Shown here: one piece after another, positions 24,092 to 33,080 of the stretch | How positions within the stretch are numbered: position 1 is the stretch's first letter | Layout: every line of letters begins with the position of its first letter | DNA from: an uncultured Planctomyces sp. | GTDB taxonomy: Bacteria > Planctomycetota > Planctomycetia > Planctomycetales > Planctomycetaceae | DNA: 36,394 bases | NCBI GenBank assembly: GCA_937904325.1 | Contig: CALGTK010000432.1 | Coordinates: 1 to 36,394 of the forward strand | Reading direction: 5' to 3' | Program-made: the position numbers and the translations under genes | The notes under the pieces: generated by a model | Database searches by the model: none | What the model was told of the DNA's origin: nothing | The model's input: the letters and a program-made list of their open reading frames with translations, nothing else

Positions 24092-26056
24092 GTGCCTGAC
24101 TCCGAATCATTGTGTTACTACGAAGAAGATCACGTTTCGAACTCGTCGTCCGAGCCCGACTTCGCCACGATCCTCGACCGGGCTATCACTCGCAGGAACT
24201 CATTGAAGCAGCTTGCCGGCTGGATCGGAGTGACGACGCTGGGACTCAATGCGGATCGCTCGTCATCAAAGGCTGCGGCGAGCTTCGGCCAAACGGGCCT
24301 GACGTTCGAGGAGCTTGCCCGAGGATTCGACGAAACCTCCCGAGTCGCAGACGGGTACGACTGGCAGGTCATCGCCGCCTGGGGAGACCCGATCCTTCCC
24401 GGCGCGAAGCCGCTGGACGTTCACAACCAGACGGGCGACTCACAGTCGAAGCAGTTTGGCTACAACTGCGACTACATCGCGTTCATCCCCCTGCCCTCTG
24501 CTGATCCCAACGTCGAACGCGGACTACTCTGCGTCAACCACGAGTACACCGACACGAACCTGATGTTTCCCGGTCTGAAGACTCGCGACGACCTGGTGGC
24601 TCTGCCAAAAGAAATCATCGAAGCCGAAATGGCAGCGATGGGGCACTCGGTGATCGAAGTCGCGCGACAACCAAACGGCGACTGGAAGATCGACCAGAAC
24701 GGTCGACTCAACCGCCGACTGACAGCCCTCGCAACGCCCATTCGGATCAGTGGCCCAGCAGCGGGGCATCCACGACTTCGAACGTCGGAAGATCCAACCG
24801 GACGAAACGTCGTCGGCACACTGAACAACTGTGGCGGCGGAGTGACTCCCTGGGGCACGATGCTGATTTGCGAAGAGAACTTTAACGCGACTTTCAGCGG
24901 CTCTGCCGATACCACACCCGAAGCTGAAAATCACAAGCGATATGGCATCGACGGACCGAGCCGTTTCAGCCCTGCCTGGGCAAAGCACTTTCCACGATTC
25001 GACATCGAGCAGGAACCCAACGAGCCCAACCGCTTTGGCTGGGTGGTCGAATTCGACCCGATGAACTCCAGAAGCCGACCCGTCAAACGCACAGCTCTGG
25101 GCCGCTGCAAACACGAAGGCGCGGGCATCATCACCAACCATGACGGCCGGGTCGTCGTTTACTGCGGAGACGACGAGCGGTTCGAATATGTCTATCGCTT
25201 TGTGACTCGCCGAGCTTTCAATCCAGACAAACCACGAGCGAATCGTAACCTGCTCGACGATGGCACACTGTCCGTCGCGAAGTTTAATGATGCTGGCACC
25301 GTTTCCTGGCTGCCGCTCGTTTTCGGAACGGGACCGCTGACTAAAGAAAACGGTTTCGAAAGCCAGGCCGACGTTCTGATTGAAACTCGCCGAGCGGCAG
25401 ACCTGCTGGGAGCGACTCCGATGGACCGTCCCGAGGACGTCGAACCGTCAGCCGTCAACGGCTGCGTGTACGTCATCCTTTCGAACAATTCGAAACGCTC
25501 GGCCGATCAGACGGAAGCCGCCAACCCTCGCCCACACAACACGCACGGCCACGTTCTGGAGCTGATTCCAAAGAAAACGGAATCCGGCTTCGACCACGCC
25601 GCTGACACTTTTCAGTGGAATGTTTTTCTGCGAGGCGGTGACCCGAAAAGTGAGCACGGCGACGCGGTCTGTCACGACGAAGTTTCCGACGACGGCTGGG
25701 TTTCCCGCCCGGACAACGCCGCATTCGACAGCCGAGGCCGACTCTGGATGACGACGGACGGAGCGGGGGAATCAGCCGACACCGCGGACGGCATTTACGT
25801 CTGCGAAACCGATGGCCAGAATCGAGCCTGTACAAAGCTCTTTTTTCAGGGACCGCGAGGCAGCGAACTCAGCGGCGTCTGCCTGACTCCGGACGATCGA
25901 TCACTGTTCGTCTCGGTTCAGCATCCTGGCGAAGAAGAAGGCTCGGACTTTGAAAAGCCGTCCACTCGCTGGCCGAACTTCGATCCTCAATTGCCGCCTC
26001 GACCAGCCGTCGTCGCGATTCGCCATCGAAACCGGCAACCAATCGGCGATCGTTGA
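24092..26056 (+). CDS. PhoX-like (DUF839) Tat-exported alkaline phosphatase
   Basis: The 654-residue protein starts at a GTG; no early in-frame ATG exists. A twin-arginine signal (TRRNSLKQLAGWIGVTTLGL, R34-R35) points to Tat export of a folded metalloenzyme. PhoX landmarks are present: LLCVNHEYTDTNLMFPG (145-161), GTLNNCGGGVTPWGTMLICEENF (242-264, C247 and E261/E262), GRCKHEGAGI (337-346), VVVYCGDDERFEYVYRFV (354-371), then RPDNAAFDSRGRLWMTTDG and a closing LTPDDRSLFVSVQHPG. PhoX enzymes release phosphate from esters using Fe and Ca. Many DUF839 proteins are not tested, so phosphatase activity is inferred. Its Tat leader lies unusually deep, after about 30 polar residues, so the start could be further downstream at an unidentified codon. 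Confidence 0.82.
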   Translation: MPDSESLCYYEEDHVSNSSSEPDFATILDRAITRRNSLKQLAGWIGVTTLGLNADRSSSKAAASFGQTGLTFEELARGFDETSRVADGYDWQVIAAWGDPILPGAKPLDVHNQTGDSQSKQFGYNCDYIAFIPLPSADPNVERGLLCVNHEYTDTNLMFPGLKTRDDLVALPKEIIEAEMAAMGHSVIEVARQPNGDWKIDQNGRLNRRLTALATPIRISGPAAGHPRLRTSEDPTGRNVVGTLNNCGGGVTPWGTMLICEENFNATFSGSADTTPEAENHKRYGIDGPSRFSPAWAKHFPRFDIEQEPNEPNRFGWVVEFDPMNSRSRPVKRTALGRCKHEGAGIITNHDGRVVVYCGDDERFEYVYRFVTRRAFNPDKPRANRNLLDDGTLSVAKFNDAGTVSWLPLVFGTGPLTKENGFESQADVLIETRRAADLLGATPMDRPEDVEPSAVNGCVYVILSNNSKRSADQTEAANPRPHNTHGHVLELIPKKTESGFDHAADTFQWNVFLRGGDPKSEHGDAVCHDEVSDDGWVSRPDNAAFDSRGRLWMTTDGAGESADTADGIYVCETDGQNRACTKLFFQGPRGSELSGVCLTPDDRSLFVSVQHPGEEEGSDFEKPSTRWPNFDPQLPPRPAVVAIRHRNRQPIGDR

Positions 26057-26104
26057 GGTACGTCCGACGAAAGTTCCCGTTCCACTTGCGAAGGAACACG
26101 TTTC

Positions 26105-26186
26105 GTCATTCCCGCGCAGGCGGGAACCCAGCGAACCACATTGCCGCTGTGCGCAGAAACGGGATACCCGCCTGCCCGGGCATGAC
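26105..26186. repeat. Intergenic inverted repeat (GTCATTCCCGCG...GGCATGAC)
   Basis: Left arm GTCATTCCCGCGCAGGCGGG (26105-26124) pairs imperfectly with CCCGCCTGCCCGGGCATGAC (26167-26186). Near-identical 'GTCATTCCCGCGNAGGCGGGAA' palindromes occur between genes in many bacteria. It sits between the convergent PhoX-like and TolC-like genes and could serve as a two-way transcription stop. Confidence 0.7.
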
Positions 26187-26257
26187 ACGTTTCATTAACT
26201 CGCAGAAATTTCGAACTTCGACGCATGCATGCTCGACCGATTAGTTGGCCGATCCAC

Positions 26258-28099
26258 CTACTTGCTTGCAGGCGTTACGCCGGATGCGTCCGAGGGCCAG
26301 CCGAGGGCGTGGTGCAGCCTGAACTGCGCGACGTTGTAGTCACTGACCGATCGTAGATATTCGCGCTGGGCCTGGTCCAAAGCCTGCAGTGACTGCAGAA
26401 ACTCGATCGGCAGGCCCTGTCCTTCGTTAATTCGCTGGCGGTTTCGAGCGTACGACTGTTGAGCAGCTTTCACGGCAGACTGAGCGGTCTCGATCTGTCG
26501 ATGTCTTGATCGCGTCTGGCTGCGTGATTCGACAATCTCTCGCGAGATCCGATCCAGCGTTTCGATTTCGCGGTAGCGAGCCTGTTCGATCTGAGCCTGT
26601 GCGACTTCCTGAGCAGCGACGTCACCTCGTCCGAGATTTCGTAACTCCCACACAGCGGAAACATCGACATCGAAACGGTCATCAAAATTGCTGATGTTGT
26701 CTCCCAGCCCACCGCCGAAGCCGCCGTAGCTCATACCGAGCAGCACGCTCGGCAGTAACGGAGCGTACTGTTCGCGCTTCAGTCGTTCGCAGGCGGCGGC
26801 AACCAGTTGGCTGCGCTCTCCAACTTCCGGCCGGGACGACAACCCGATCGAAACCATCTGCTGAACCGTCGGCTCCATCGAAACAAGTTCGATGGGAGCC
26901 ACCTGCTGTTCGACCGGCACAACGCGCACAGGAGCATCCAGATGCAGAACCTCAGCCAGACGTGCAGCAGCAACCTGGACAGCCTCGTCCGCTCGCGCAA
27001 CGTCATTCCGCCGAATGGCCAGTTCAGTCGCTGCCCGGTCAGCGTCTGCCTGGGCACCCTGCCCGGTCTTCGCGAAGGAAGTCGTCAGACGCACCAGTTC
27101 GCCAGCGTTGTTACGAGTTTCGGTTGCAATCGCTTTTTCCTGGTGAGCACGCAGCAGCTCCAGATAGGCGGTCGACGCTCTGAGCATCTGATCGTGGTAC
27201 GTGCTCCAGGATTCGAAGTTGCTGGCTTCCAGATTCCGTTCGGCGATCCGCGGAGCGAACACGGCATCGCTGAGGTGAAATTCAGCCGATAGACCAGGCG
27301 TCTGATTCGTCCCCGCACCCACCGCCCGATTTCCGAAGCCGCCCTGGAGTGAGTTTCGGCTGACGTCGACAATCTGACCGTTTGAATTCTGAAGCGTTCC
27401 CTCGTGACGATTGAGACTGATCCCTGCGCGAATTGTCGGCAGCCACAAAGCTTCAGCCGCGTCAAGACGTGCGGAGGCTTCGGCGATTCGCTGATGAGCG
27501 AACGCGACTTGAGGGTTCTGGCCAGCCACCAATTGCAAAGCTGTCGACAGGTCCAGTTTCTGAGGATCGATGAACTCCTCGTCGCCAGTTTCGACAGATG
27601 AACCAGCCTGGCCGACTGAATCAGACGCCTCTGCCGCAGGTGCTGGAACAGGCGTCGGGACAAAGTTGATCGGCGTCAACACGTAACGGGAACCGTCGGC
27701 CGCGACCACTTCCTGCCCGGCAGCCGATGAAATCGTAGTTGCCACGTTGTCCGCGAGAAGTCCAGGCTCGGACTCACTCGACGAAGGAGCAGTGGAAGAA
27801 ACTGCATCGGTAAACACTGCGCCGGGAATTCCCGACACCGCCGTAGCCGCCACCGGCGAAACTCTTGAAAGGTCGACCTGATGCGAAACTGCGCTGGCCA
27901 TCAGAATAGGAGCGGATGCTGGCGTCGCGTTCTGCGCAGTGAACTTGCGAATGGCGACCGGCGTTTCCCGTTGCTTCGACTCGGTGAGAATGGTTTGAGG
28001 ACCGACACTCGCACAGCCAACCGGCAACACAACGGCACCTGTTAAAAAAAGTTGTCGCCAGCGAACCTGGCGGCCCTCACGATCAGAATGCACACCCAT
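26258..28099 (-). CDS. TolC-like outer-membrane efflux protein, probable lipoprotein
   Basis: I start at the ATG at 28099 (613 residues), which has GGGGAG 8-9 bases upstream; an in-frame ATG at 28123 would place a G9 tract inside the coding region. An N-terminal hydrophobic stretch ends in LPVGC (C29), an imperfect lipobox. A 150-residue Ala/Ser/Pro-rich linker follows, much longer than in TolC. Then come two outer-membrane-factor repeats: DLSTALQLVAGQNPQVAFAHQRI with long coiled coils (LVRLTTSFAKTGQGAQADADRAATELAIRRND) and SRPEVGERSQLVAAACERLKREQYAPLLPSVLLGMSYGG, closing with LQSLQALDQAQREYLRSVSDYNVAQFRLHHALG. It is the exit duct of the RND system encoded divergently next door. Confidence 0.88.
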   Translation of the reverse strand: MGVHSDREGRQVRWRQLFLTGAVVLPVGCASVGPQTILTESKQRETPVAIRKFTAQNATPASAPILMASAVSHQVDLSRVSPVAATAVSGIPGAVFTDAVSSTAPSSSESEPGLLADNVATTISSAAGQEVVAADGSRYVLTPINFVPTPVPAPAAEASDSVGQAGSSVETGDEEFIDPQKLDLSTALQLVAGQNPQVAFAHQRIAEASARLDAAEALWLPTIRAGISLNRHEGTLQNSNGQIVDVSRNSLQGGFGNRAVGAGTNQTPGLSAEFHLSDAVFAPRIAERNLEASNFESWSTYHDQMLRASTAYLELLRAHQEKAIATETRNNAGELVRLTTSFAKTGQGAQADADRAATELAIRRNDVARADEAVQVAAARLAEVLHLDAPVRVVPVEQQVAPIELVSMEPTVQQMVSIGLSSRPEVGERSQLVAAACERLKREQYAPLLPSVLLGMSYGGFGGGLGDNISNFDDRFDVDVSAVWELRNLGRGDVAAQEVAQAQIEQARYREIETLDRISREIVESRSQTRSRHRQIETAQSAVKAAQQSYARNRQRINEGQGLPIEFLQSLQALDQAQREYLRSVSDYNVAQFRLHHALGWPSDASGVTPASK

Positions 28100-28468
28100 T
28101 GAGCAATTCTCCCCCCCCCACATCCCTGGAATTTGCGCGAGATCCTCGGCAAATGCGAAAAGACGGCACGCTATTGACCCAGATCGTCATCCGGAGTTGG
28201 CAAAGTTCAACGATTCTGACGTTCGTACGGTTTCTGCGTGATCTAACGGCAGATCCCGAGTCTGTGACAAACCGGGAGTCGTCCTGTCCGACCTTCCAAA
28301 TAAGATAGCGTCGACGTTTCACGTGTGTCTGTCGGGAGTTAGACTGATCCGCCTCGCGCTTCGACCGGCACGGCTGCCACTCAAACGCCAGTAAATTCAG
28401 CGTCAAACTCTTCGCACTTTTCCCTTTTTCACGGTGTCGACCACCGCCACTGCCCGGAGTGATCCCTC
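28100..28468. promoter_or_regulatory. Divergent promoter region of the RND efflux genes
   Basis: About 370 bases separate the TolC-like gene (minus) from the adaptor gene (plus), so both promoters must lie here. I see no convincing sigma-70 boxes and no regulator gene beside it. A nine-base C run (28111-28119) forms the SD region of the TolC-like gene on the minus strand. Confidence 0.5.
28109..28119 (-). promoter_or_regulatory. G9 homopolymer forming the SD of the TolC-like gene
   Basis: On the minus strand nine G residues followed by AG precede the ATG at 28099 by a normal SD distance. Homopolymer runs of this length can slip during replication. Here slippage would change SD strength, or the frame if translation starts at 28123. 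Variation has not been shown. Confidence 0.5.
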
Positions 28469-29809
28469 ATGCGGAAATGTGACCGACTGATTTATTTCGC
28501 AACGCTGCTCACTGCCACTGGATTTTCGATGTCGCTCAGCGGTTGCAATCGCGCCGAATCGCCAGTCAAGACAAGCCGAACTGTCGACAACACGCCGACA
28601 GTTCGGCTTGTCGCGGCGGAGCGAACAACCATCGAGCGAACGACTACTCAGCCTGCGACGATTCATGCTTACCATCAGGCAAAGATTCATGCCAAAGTCG
28701 CTGGCTACCTGTCTGAGCTGAATGTCGACATCGGGCAGACCGTCAAAAAAGGCGACGTTCTGGGCGTGATCAGCGTGCCGGAACTGCAGATTTCCTACGA
28801 GCGAAAACAGGCGGAAATCCGAAGCCTTGAGGCCAGGCAGCAAAGCGCCGCCGCCGGAGTCAATCTCGCCCAGGCCGACGTGCAGGCAGCACAGGCTCAC
28901 CAGTCACAAGCCGCTGCTGAAGTCGCGCAAACAGACGCTCAACTGAATGCTGACACATCTGAGTTCAACCGAGTCACTCAACTGGTCGAGCAGAAAGCCG
29001 TTGCTGGACGACTTCTCGACGAAGCCAGACAGCAGCTGGAAGCATCGACGTCTGCGAAGGCTGCGGTGCAGGCCGCTCTGCAATCAACCGTCGCAGCCGT
29101 GACCGTGGCCAGGGAAAAAGCTGCTGTCGCCGAAGCCGCCGTTAAGGCCGCCGCCGCTCAGACAGACGTCGTCCGCAAAGAGCTGGAAGAACTGGCCACG
29201 ATGATGCAATACGCAATTTTGAAAGCTCCATTCAAGGGAGTCGTCACGCAACGGCATGTTGACCCTGGCGATCTGGTTCGCAACATCCAGGACGCTTCCG
29301 AACCTTCGCGCGAGCCACTCTTCGAAATCGCTCAGGTCGACCAGGTTCGACTTCGCATCGCCATTCCGGAAATGGAAGCTCCGCTGACCCGCGTCGGAAA
29401 TGCCGTTTCTCTGACGCTACGATCACTGCCAGATCGAGAATTCGAAGGCAAGATAAGTCGAATGTCCAGAAGGCTGGACGAAAGCACTCGCACGATGCAT
29501 GTCGAAGTTGACATGGACAATAACGAGGGACTTCTGATCCCAGGCATGTACGGAGAAGCCACGGTCACGCTTCAGCAAACTCCCGATGCCTTGATGATTG
29601 CGGCGACCGCCGTTCAGTTCGACAAAACCGGCAACAGCAGCGTGTACGTCGTTGAGGACGGAGCTGTGCGAATCGTGCCCGTCCGCACCGGCCACGACGA
29701 CGGCAGGCAGATTCAGATTCTCAGCGGCATCGACGAAACTGCAAAGATCACCGCCGGCCGAATCGGCCGCTTCAAGGACGGTCAGAAAGTCAGAGTGGAA
29801 GGAAGCTGA
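28469..29809 (+). CDS. RND efflux periplasmic adaptor (HlyD/MFP family), lipoprotein
   Basis: The 446-residue protein has a lipoprotein signal with lipobox LSGC (C26). The split biotinyl-lipoyl domain is at 66-103 (HAKVAGYLSELNVDIGQTVKKGDVLGVI) and 248-272 (AILKAPFKGVVTQRHVDPGDLV). Between them lies a long Ala/Gln-rich alpha-hairpin (about 105-245), which contacts the TolC-like duct. The beta-barrel and membrane-proximal parts follow (LRIAIPEMEAPL, then VSLTLRSLPDREFEGKISRMSR and VQFDKTGNSSVYVVEDGAVRIVPVRTG). The pump gene follows 109 bases downstream. A perfect hairpin lies inside codons 34-48. The hairpin domain is long for the family, consistent with the large TolC-like partner. Confidence 0.92.
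   Translation: MRKCDRLIYFATLLTATGFSMSLSGCNRAESPVKTSRTVDNTPTVRLVAAERTTIERTTTQPATIHAYHQAKIHAKVAGYLSELNVDIGQTVKKGDVLGVISVPELQISYERKQAEIRSLEARQQSAAAGVNLAQADVQAAQAHQSQAAAEVAQTDAQLNADTSEFNRVTQLVEQKAVAGRLLDEARQQLEASTSAKAAVQAALQSTVAAVTVAREKAAVAEAAVKAAAAQTDVVRKELEELATMMQYAILKAPFKGVVTQRHVDPGDLVRNIQDASEPSREPLFEIAQVDQVRLRIAIPEMEAPLTRVGNAVSLTLRSLPDREFEGKISRMSRRLDESTRTMHVEVDMDNNEGLLIPGMYGEATVTLQQTPDALMIAATAVQFDKTGNSSVYVVEDGAVRIVPVRTGHDDGRQIQILSGIDETAKITAGRIGRFKDGQKVRVEGS
28570..28612. repeat. Perfect 17-bp inverted repeat inside the adaptor gene
   Basis: GACAAGCCGAACTGTCG (28570-28586) is repeated exactly in inverse at 28596-28612 around a 9-base loop. It falls in the linker after the lipoprotein Cys, codons 34-48, where protein constraint is low. 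It could form a stable mRNA hairpin shortly after the start codon. Confidence 0.9.
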
Positions 29810-29918
29810 CTCCGAACAGTCCGGTCCAGCCATCTCCAGGCCGCTCGAACGGATTCAACTCCCTCACGGATGTTTGCTGCCCTAATCACTATGTACTTCC
29901 AGAAGCTGGCGCGACGAC

Positions 29919-32900
29919 ATGCACCTCATCAAGTTTGCTTTACGAAACCCTTTCGCCGTTCTCGCCCTCACGATTGCTCTGTGTTTACTCGGTGGAGCCA
30001 TCATTCCGGCGACTCCGATCGACATTCTTCCGGACTTTCAGAAGCCGGTGATCGTCAGTTTCTTCTCGTATCCGGGACTGCCAACTCAGGACATGGAGAA
30101 AAGCGTTTCGTCCCGCGTCGAACGTGCTCTGACTCTGGCCGGGCGGATTGAGCATCAGGAATCGCGAACCGTTCCGGGCGCGGCAGTCATCAAGATCTTC
30201 TTTCAGCCGGGGACCAACCCCAGCTCGGCGATGAACGACATCGTCAATCTTGAAGCCAGCGACATGTTTCACTTGCCGCCGGGCATCGAATGGCCATTCA
30301 CGCTGCGCAGCGAACCAGCGAACATGCCGGTCGTTCTGGCTGCGATCAGCGGCGAAGGCCTGAGCGAAATCGACCTGTACTCGATCGGCTATTACGCAGT
30401 TCGTAACCGCATGGGTGGTTTGAAGGGTGTGCAGATTCCGCACCCGTTCGGCGGTAAGTTCAAGCAGATGATGGTGTACGTCGACCCCAGCAAACTGCGA
30501 GCGTACTCGCTAAGCGCCCGCGACGTGGTTCACGCTCTGCGAAAGTCCAATCTCGTGCTGGCTTCCGGGACGGCGAAACTCGACAACACCGAATACCAGC
30601 TCCACCCTCTCAACACGCTGCCGACCACCGACGACATCGATAACATTCCGATCGTCGAGCGAAACGGAAACATGATTTTCATCCGCGACGTCGGCTACGC
30701 AAAGATCGACTCGGCCATTCAGTACAACATCGTTCGAGTCAATGGAGAACGCAGCGTTTACTGCCCGCTGTTGAGAGAACCAGGCGAAAACACGATCGAC
30801 GTCGTCGACCGAATTTACGAAGGTATCGCGGAAGAAATCCCGAAGATGAAGGCGCTCGGACAGGTTCCGGAAGCCGCGAACGTCACGCTCGTTAATGATC
30901 AGTCGAGCTACATTCGCAACGCCATGCAGAACCTTATCTACGAGGTCGGTCTCGGAGCAATTCTCGTCACCCTTGTTGTCTTTGTATTTTTGAGGCAGCT
31001 TCTGCCGACAGTCGCGATCATTGGAACCATTCTGCTGTCCATGCTGATTGGTGGCTTAGGATTCTGCTTTACCGGCAATACAGTCAACGTGATGACGCTT
31101 GGCGGTATCGCCCTGGCAATCGGAACGGTCGTCGACGCTGGGATCGTGGTCGTTGAAAACGTGATCCGCCATATGCAGATGGACAAGTCTCGTGCTGACG
31201 CCGCTCGAGACGGTGCGGTCGAAGTTGCGACTCCGATTCTTGCCGGCACGATCACCACGCTGGCCGTCTTCATTCCAGCCATATTCCTCAGCGGGATGAT
31301 TCGTTACCTCTTCGAACCATTGTCCGTCGCCGCCACATTCACCATCGGAGCGAGCTACTTCGTGGCGATGACCGTCGTCCCTGCGTTCTGTGCACGATTC
31401 GTCAGAACGAAAGTCAGTCGTCGATCAATAGATATTGAAAGTGCCGAAGCCAATCAACAATCAACTCTCAACTCTCAACCATCAACCCTTTATGGCCACC
31501 TGCTGAACTCGGCTCTGGCCATTCGACGTCTGGTTGTGGTGACGTCCGTCGCGCTTGTCGCCGGGGCGGCACTCCTGTTGCCGGGCATCGGCAGCGAGCT
31601 GTTTCCCCAAGTCGATGCGGGAACGTTCGAACTGCGACTGAAAACACGCCCCGGCACACGACTGGAAGATACCGAAGCTCTCGTCGCCAGAATCGAAGGC
31701 ACGATTCAGGACGTCGTTGGAAAAAAAAACATCAAAACGATCATCTCGAACATCGGCCTGCCCGTCGGAAAAGGAGCGGGGTTCTCAACGATCCTCAGCT
31801 CCAACTCGGGACCGGACACGGCCTATCTGATTGTAAATCTGAATTCAGAAGACCGAACAGTCAGCAGTGCCGAGTACGTTCGCCGGCTCCGTGCAAAACT
31901 TCACGATGAGTATCCCGAGGATCAGTTTCTGTTCGTGAATGGCAGTCTGGTCAACATGGCTCTGAACGAAGGAGTTCCTTCGCCAATCAACGTCCAGGTT
32001 TCCGCCGGAACGGTCGAGAAGTGCCGGGAAGTCGCCGAGATGCTGGTCGAAAAACTGACTCCCATCGACGGTGCATCGGACGTGCAGATCGCTCAGTCAC
32101 TGGATTATCCGCAGCTCGATATTCAGGTGGACCGCGTCCGGGCGAAGTACCTGGGCCTCGATCAGGAAGAGGTTGCTCAGACAATTCTGACCTGCCTGGG
32201 GTCGAGTGTCGGCTTTGCACCGACCATCTGGGTCGACCCGAAGACCGGCGTCGATTTCTTCATCGGTGTGCAGTACGAATCTAACGAAATCGAATCGCTG
32301 GACGAAATCCGCAACATTCCGCTCTCGCTGAATGCGAAGGACGGGCCGGTCACGATCCCTCTTTCGAACATCGCCACCGTTCGTCGAGTCAACATCCCCG
32401 GCGAAATCGCTCACTACAACATCGCCCGGGTAAACGATGTCTATGTCAACGTGGATGGCCGGGATGTCGGCGGAGTTGCCGCAGACGTCGAACGAGTTCT
32501 GTCCGGCATCGAGTTTGAAAATGGCGTTACTGTTACTGTCCGAGGCCCGGTCGCTACCATGAAAGAAGGCATGCAGATGCTGGGCACGGGCCTGGTCGTA
32601 GCCGCCATTCTTGTCTACCTGGTCATGCTCGCGCAGTTCAAATCATTTGTTGACCCGTTGATCATTATCCTGGCCGTTCCGCTGGGACTGGCCGGCGTTC
32701 TGGTCATGCTCTACGCGACGCAAACGACGCTCAACATTCAGTCGCTGATGGGGACGCTGATGATGATCGGCGTCGTCGTCAACAACTCAATCCTGCTGGT
32801 TGACTTCGCCAACCAGCTCCTCGCGCAAGGCATGTCTCCACGCGATGCCGCGCTCAAGTCTGCCGAAATCCGTCTGCGACCAATCCTGATGACCTCGCTG

Positions 32901-33080
32901 ACGTTGGTCGCTTCAATGGCTCCCTTGGCCGTGCACCTGGCTCCCGGTGGCGAGGCAATGATCCCTCTCGCCCGAGCGGTGATCGGCGGAATGGTTGCTT
33001 CCACAGTCCTGACGTTATTCGTGGTGCCGTGCGTTTACGCACTGGTGAAGCAACCTCAGCCGGCTACTGTGCAAGCGTAG
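29919..33080 (+). CDS. RND-family efflux pump inner-membrane subunit (AcrB/CusA-like)
   Basis: The 1053-residue protein has the RND layout: helix 1 (FALRNPFAVLALTIALCLLGG), a large external loop (PIDILPDFQKPVIVSFFSYPGLPTQDMEKSVSSRVERAL), helices 2-6 starting near 340, a second external loop, and helices 8-12. The helix-4 motif is AIGTVVDAGIVVVENV, with D406 present but the adjacent AcrB-type second Asp replaced by Ala, as in metal-type (HME) pumps. The helix-10 motif is MIGVVVNNSILLVDFANQLL, with Asn where AcrB has its relay Lys. A low-complexity insert (NQQSTLNSQPSTL, about 511-523) sits between helices 6 and 7. It works with the adjacent adaptor and TolC-like duct. The substrate is undecided. 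Confidence 0.93.
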   Translation: MHLIKFALRNPFAVLALTIALCLLGGAIIPATPIDILPDFQKPVIVSFFSYPGLPTQDMEKSVSSRVERALTLAGRIEHQESRTVPGAAVIKIFFQPGTNPSSAMNDIVNLEASDMFHLPPGIEWPFTLRSEPANMPVVLAAISGEGLSEIDLYSIGYYAVRNRMGGLKGVQIPHPFGGKFKQMMVYVDPSKLRAYSLSARDVVHALRKSNLVLASGTAKLDNTEYQLHPLNTLPTTDDIDNIPIVERNGNMIFIRDVGYAKIDSAIQYNIVRVNGERSVYCPLLREPGENTIDVVDRIYEGIAEEIPKMKALGQVPEAANVTLVNDQSSYIRNAMQNLIYEVGLGAILVTLVVFVFLRQLLPTVAIIGTILLSMLIGGLGFCFTGNTVNVMTLGGIALAIGTVVDAGIVVVENVIRHMQMDKSRADAARDGAVEVATPILAGTITTLAVFIPAIFLSGMIRYLFEPLSVAATFTIGASYFVAMTVVPAFCARFVRTKVSRRSIDIESAEANQQSTLNSQPSTLYGHLLNSALAIRRLVVVTSVALVAGAALLLPGIGSELFPQVDAGTFELRLKTRPGTRLEDTEALVARIEGTIQDVVGKKNIKTIISNIGLPVGKGAGFSTILSSNSGPDTAYLIVNLNSEDRTVSSAEYVRRLRAKLHDEYPEDQFLFVNGSLVNMALNEGVPSPINVQVSAGTVEKCREVAEMLVEKLTPIDGASDVQIAQSLDYPQLDIQVDRVRAKYLGLDQEEVAQTILTCLGSSVGFAPTIWVDPKTGVDFFIGVQYESNEIESLDEIRNIPLSLNAKDGPVTIPLSNIATVRRVNIPGEIAHYNIARVNDVYVNVDGRDVGGVAADVERVLSGIEFENGVTVTVRGPVATMKEGMQMLGTGLVVAAILVYLVMLAQFKSFVDPLIIILAVPLGLAGVLVMLYATQTTLNIQSLMGTLMMIGVVVNNSILLVDFANQLLAQGMSPRDAALKSAEIRLRPILMTSLTLVASMAPLAVHLAPGGEAMIPLARAVIGGMVASTVLTLFVVPCVYALVKQPQPATVQA
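31451..31487. repeat. Short CAA/CTC-rich simple repeat within the pump gene
   Basis: The stretch is built of overlapping ATCAAC, TCAACTC and CTCAACC units and is translated as an Asn/Gln/Ser/Thr-rich insert. Its composition differs sharply from the surrounding GC-balanced coding sequence. Similar 'caactctcaaccatcaac' tracts are usually intergenic. Confidence 0.65.
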
